A DNA stretch of 18,175 nucleotides from contig CAYXJZ010000072.1 in the NCBI GenBank assembly GCA_964465355.1, forward strand, positions 1 to 18,175, read 5' to 3'. Of the stretch, positions 15,957 through 18,175 are shown one piece after another; the stretch's first letter is position 1, and every line of letters starts with the position of its first letter. Under the pieces are notes generated by a model that made no database searches, was not told where the DNA came from, and saw nothing but the letters and a program-made list of their open reading frames with translations. The position numbers and the translations under genes are program-made. Source of the DNA: JAABTL01 sp964465355 (GTDB lineage Bacteria; Deinococcota; Deinococci; Deinococcales; Trueperaceae).

Positions 15957-17011
15957 GACGATCCTCCAAGGCGGTTCGAGCGGACGATGAGGTAGAGGAG
16001 GTAGGGGGCCCCGAGGGCGCCGGTGATCACGCCGACGGGGTAGCGGCTTGGCAGCAGGAACTGCCCGCAGTAGTCGGCCACCAGGACCAGCAGTGCGCCG
16101 GTCAAGGCGGCTGGCAGGAGCAGGGAGCCGCGCCGTCCGACGATGCGCGCAGCGATGGGCGCGGAGAGGAAGGCGACGAAGGAGATGGGGCCTGCCGCCG
16201 CCGTGGCGAAGGCGATGAGGACGGTGGCGGCCACCAGCACCGTCAGACGCGTGACCGTGACCCGCACGCCCAATGCCGCACCCACGTCGTCGCCCATGCG
16301 CAGGGCCTCGAGGTCCCGTGCGCGGCTGAGCAGCAGGGAGCCGAACAGGGGCAGGGCGATGAGCGCAGGCAGGATCCGGGGCCAGGATGCGCCGTTGACG
16401 CTACCCGACAGCCAACGCAAGGCCTCCTGCAGGTTCCAATCACCCGCCTCGCTCAACGTGTAGGCGATGACGCTCTCCAACAGGGCCGCGATGCCGATCC
16501 CCACCAGGATCAGCCGTGTGCCGCTCAACCCGCCCTTGAAGGAGAGCAGGTAGATCAGCACGGCGACGGCCAGGCTGACGAAGATCGCGAGGGTCGAGAC
16601 CGCTGTCCCGCCAAGGGAGAAGAACACGATGCCGACCACGGCGGCAGCGCTGGCACCGTAGCTGATCCCGATGATGTCCGGGCTGGCCAGGCTGTTCCTG
16701 AGCATGGTCTGGTACGCCGCCCCGGCCAGGCCGAAGCTGAGCCCGGCGACGATGGAGAGCACCGCCCTAGGCAGGCGCAGCCGGCCCACCGTGAAGGTGG
16801 CGCCAGGCACGTCCTGGCCCATCAGCACGCGCACCACATCTCCAGGGGGCGTGAAGGACTGCCCCAGCATCAGCGTGAGGGCGAAGACAAGGCCAAGCGC
16901 CAGCAGCAGCACGCCGATGGCGATCCGTCTACGGCCCAGCCGACCCCTGCGGCTGGCGGCCAGGTCGTCGGCCAGCCGGGCCACCACGCCGCCTGGCTCC
17001 ACGTCGCTCAC
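15953..17011 (-). CDS. FecCD-family ferric-siderophore permease (FepG/FecD-like)
   Basis: This 352-residue permease has a basic N-terminus (SRRGRLGRRR at 20-29), a first helix at about 31-50 and around ten helices overall. RLPRAVLSIVAGLSFGLAGA (79-98) is the FecCD signature, followed by RNSLASPDIIGISYGA with its NxLxxPxxxG pattern, and further on GPISFVAFLSAPIAARIVG. The start is GTG at 17011, overlapping the stop of the preceding permease as GTGA, with AAGGAG only 2 bases upstream. Together with the preceding permease it forms the heterodimeric inner-membrane channel for Fe(III)-siderophores. Confidence 0.92.
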   Translation of the reverse strand: MSDVEPGGVVARLADDLAASRRGRLGRRRIAIGVLLLALGLVFALTLMLGQSFTPPGDVVRVLMGQDVPGATFTVGRLRLPRAVLSIVAGLSFGLAGAAYQTMLRNSLASPDIIGISYGASAAAVVGIVFFSLGGTAVSTLAIFVSLAVAVLIYLLSFKGGLSGTRLILVGIGIAALLESVIAYTLSEAGDWNLQEALRWLSGSVNGASWPRILPALIALPLFGSLLLSRARDLEALRMGDDVGAALGVRVTVTRLTVLVAATVLIAFATAAAGPISFVAFLSAPIAARIVGRRGSLLLPAALTGALLVLVADYCGQFLLPSRYPVGVITGALGAPYLLYLIVRSNRLGGSS

Positions 17012-18054
17012 AGCTCCTTCACCTTGCGCTGCCTGGCGATCCAGATGAAGATCGGCGCGCCGACGAAGGCGGTGATGATGCCGACGTCGAGCTCGTTCGG
17101 CCTGACCATGATCCGGCCCAGCACGTCGGCGCCGATCAGCAAGGATGCGCCTGCCATGGCAGAGAAGGGCAGCAGCCAGCGGTGGTCCACACCCACGAGC
17201 AGCCGGCAGACGTGCGGCACGGCCAGGCCGACGAAGCCGATGGGGCCGCAGACCGCGGTCACCGCGCCGCAGAGCGTCACCGCACCGAGGGAGGAGAGCA
17301 CCCTGGCCACGACCACGTTCTCACCAAGGCTGCTGGCCAGCTCCTCGCCAAGGGCGAGGGAGTTGAGGGAGCGGGTGGAGAGCAGGCTGATGGCCAGGCC
17401 GAGCAGGAGGAAGGGAAGGACCAGCCAGATGCGGTCGAAGGTCATGCCGCCCACCCCGCCGACCATCCAGGCGCGCACGCCGCCTGCGATGTCGTTGCGG
17501 CCAAGCACCACGGCGTTGATGAAGGCGGCAAGGGCAACGGAGGTGGCGGTGCCGGCCAGCGCCAGCTTCAGGGGCGTTGCGCCGCCCGGGCCAAGCGAGC
17601 CGATGGCGTAGACGAAGACCGCCACCAAGGCCGCGCCAAGGATGGCCGTCCATACGTAGGTGTGGGACAGGACCATGTTGAACCAGGCGATGCCCATCAC
17701 CACCGCCAGCGCCGCCCCGGCGTTGACCCCGAGGATGCCGGGATCGGCCAGCGGGTTGCGCGTCACCCCCTGCATGACCGCGCCGGCCATGCCAAGGGCC
17801 GCGCCGGCCAGGAAGGCCATGACCGTGCGGGGAATGCGCTTGGCTACCGCAGCCTGAGCGATGTTGTCGGTGGCGCCGCCTAGGGCGGCCCAGATGTCTG
17901 GCCAGGCCACCTCCCGCGAGCCGATCGTGATGGACACGACGCACAGGACGACCAAGGTGGCCAGGCCGGCGAACAGCCAGAGCGGCCGAAGACGGCTGGG
18001 GCGCCGCATCGGCGCCCCAGCAGAGACTTCGCTCAAGGCCGTTCCCGTGTTCAA
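17008..18054 (-). CDS. FecCD-family ferric-siderophore permease (FepD/FecC-like)
   Basis: This is a 348-residue permease if begun at the TTG at 18054, or 333 residues if begun at the ATG at 18009. Its first helix begins near residue 25. RIPRTVMAFLAGAALGMAGA (73-92) and TRNPLADPGILGVNAGA are the FecCD signatures, and GPIGFVGLAVPHVCR is the conserved loop near residue 270. The TTG start overlaps the binding-protein stop as TTGA, the same arrangement as in the FbpB-type gene, but residues 2-15 from it look unconserved. The ATG alternative lies in the loop of a 12-bp hairpin. The protein identity is firm and the start is open. Confidence 0.91.
   Translation of the reverse strand: MNTGTALSEVSAGAPMRRPSRLRPLWLFAGLATLVVLCVVSITIGSREVAWPDIWAALGGATDNIAQAAVAKRIPRTVMAFLAGAALGMAGAVMQGVTRNPLADPGILGVNAGAALAVVMGIAWFNMVLSHTYVWTAILGAALVAVFVYAIGSLGPGGATPLKLALAGTATSVALAAFINAVVLGRNDIAGGVRAWMVGGVGGMTFDRIWLVLPFLLLGLAISLLSTRSLNSLALGEELASSLGENVVVARVLSSLGAVTLCGAVTAVCGPIGFVGLAVPHVCRLLVGVDHRWLLPFSAMAGASLLIGADVLGRIMVRPNELDVGIITAFVGAPIFIWIARQRKVKEL
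17995..18021 (-). repeat. 12-bp hairpin with a start codon in its loop
   Basis: Bases 17995-18006 pair perfectly with 18010-18021 around a 3-base loop, which on the - strand reads ATG. It lies 29 bases after the binding-protein stop and within the first codons of the FepD-like gene. It could hold back translation from that ATG or stabilise the upstream mRNA. Confidence 0.6.
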
Positions 18055-18175
18055 TCGAGCTTGTCGGCCGCGGCAGCCAGCATCGCCACGTAGTCGCTGA
18101 GCACCCAGGAGATGGACAGCGGCGTCGGGTTCGCCGCCGTGCCCAAGGGGTTGTTGCCCAGCGTGACGATGGCGC
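18051..18175 (-). CDS. Ferric-siderophore substrate-binding protein, C-terminal fragment
   Basis: Forty complete codons before a TGA at 18051-18053 read ...VTLGNNPLGTAANPTPLS, then ISWVLSDYVAMLAAAADKLD. The pattern TAANPTPLSISWVLDDY is characteristic of the C-terminus of periplasmic Fe(III)-siderophore binding proteins (FepB/FatB/CeuE class, fold of Peripla_BP_2). The gene continues beyond the window and heads the siderophore uptake operon. Its stop overlaps the TTG start of the first permease gene. Confidence 0.85.
   Translation of the reverse strand, partial: AIVTLGNNPLGTAANPTPLSISWVLSDYVAMLAAAADKLD

Noticed and set aside
15950..17611. A 553-codon open + strand frame across the siderophore permease genes
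   Set aside because: The product is Asp/Gly/Gln/His-rich and lacks motifs; two FecCD permeases occupy the - strand with coupled starts and stops.

Overview
The window is GC-rich (strong G/C third positions) and gene-dense. It carries one partial gene, a three-gene operon and a lone protease gene on the + strand, and three ABC-transport gene sets plus a flavoenzyme on the - strand. No rRNA, tRNA, CRISPR array, transposase or attachment site is visible, and no gene-free stretch exceeds about 180 bases. The organism cannot be named from this sequence. The oligopeptide-binding protein, whose mature start runs QTLVVAQGSDAV, together with the GC bias and GTG/TTG starts, reminds me of Deinococcota of the Truepera group. 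That is a low-confidence inference.

Layout: (1) 1-105 is the 3' end of a MOSC-domain gene, whose stop codon lies inside a 25-bp perfect hairpin. (2) 260-4050 is a three-gene + strand operon: a soluble helical protein, a single-pass membrane protein of the DUF6384 type, and a long coiled-coil protein with a Gly/Ser-rich tail. It ends in a second large hairpin that also faces the converging - strand operon. (3) 7642-4171 on the - strand is a dipeptide/oligopeptide ABC uptake operon (binding protein, DppB, DppC) without its ATPases, with a good sigma70-like promoter in front. (4) 11690-7792 on the - strand is an FbpABC-type uptake operon (binding protein, fused two-domain permease, ATPase). (5) 13298-11853 on the - strand is an FAD-dependent oxidoreductase, divergent from (6) a CPBP-family intramembrane protease at 13430-14290 (+). 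(7) 18175-14333 on the - strand is a siderophore-uptake operon: the C-terminus of a periplasmic binding protein, two FecCD permeases, an ATPase and a siderophore-interacting flavin reductase. Each junction visible in this set overlaps by a few bases.

Taken together, 18175-7792 reads as a ferric-iron acquisition island: import of siderophore-bound Fe(III) and its reductive release by the SIP, next to a second, possibly free-ferric transporter. The peptide transporter and the three-gene coiled-coil operon are separate modules.

The most unusual observations are: (a) all three binding-protein-to-permease junctions carry a strong GC-rich, short-loop hairpin 30-55 nt after the binding-protein stop codon, although the three sequences are unrelated; (b) two of those junctions share a TTGA overlap, in which a TTG permease start overlaps the upstream TGA; and (c) the 260-4050 operon has no recognisable enzyme and no established function that I know of, and looks like a membrane-anchored coiled-coil assembly.
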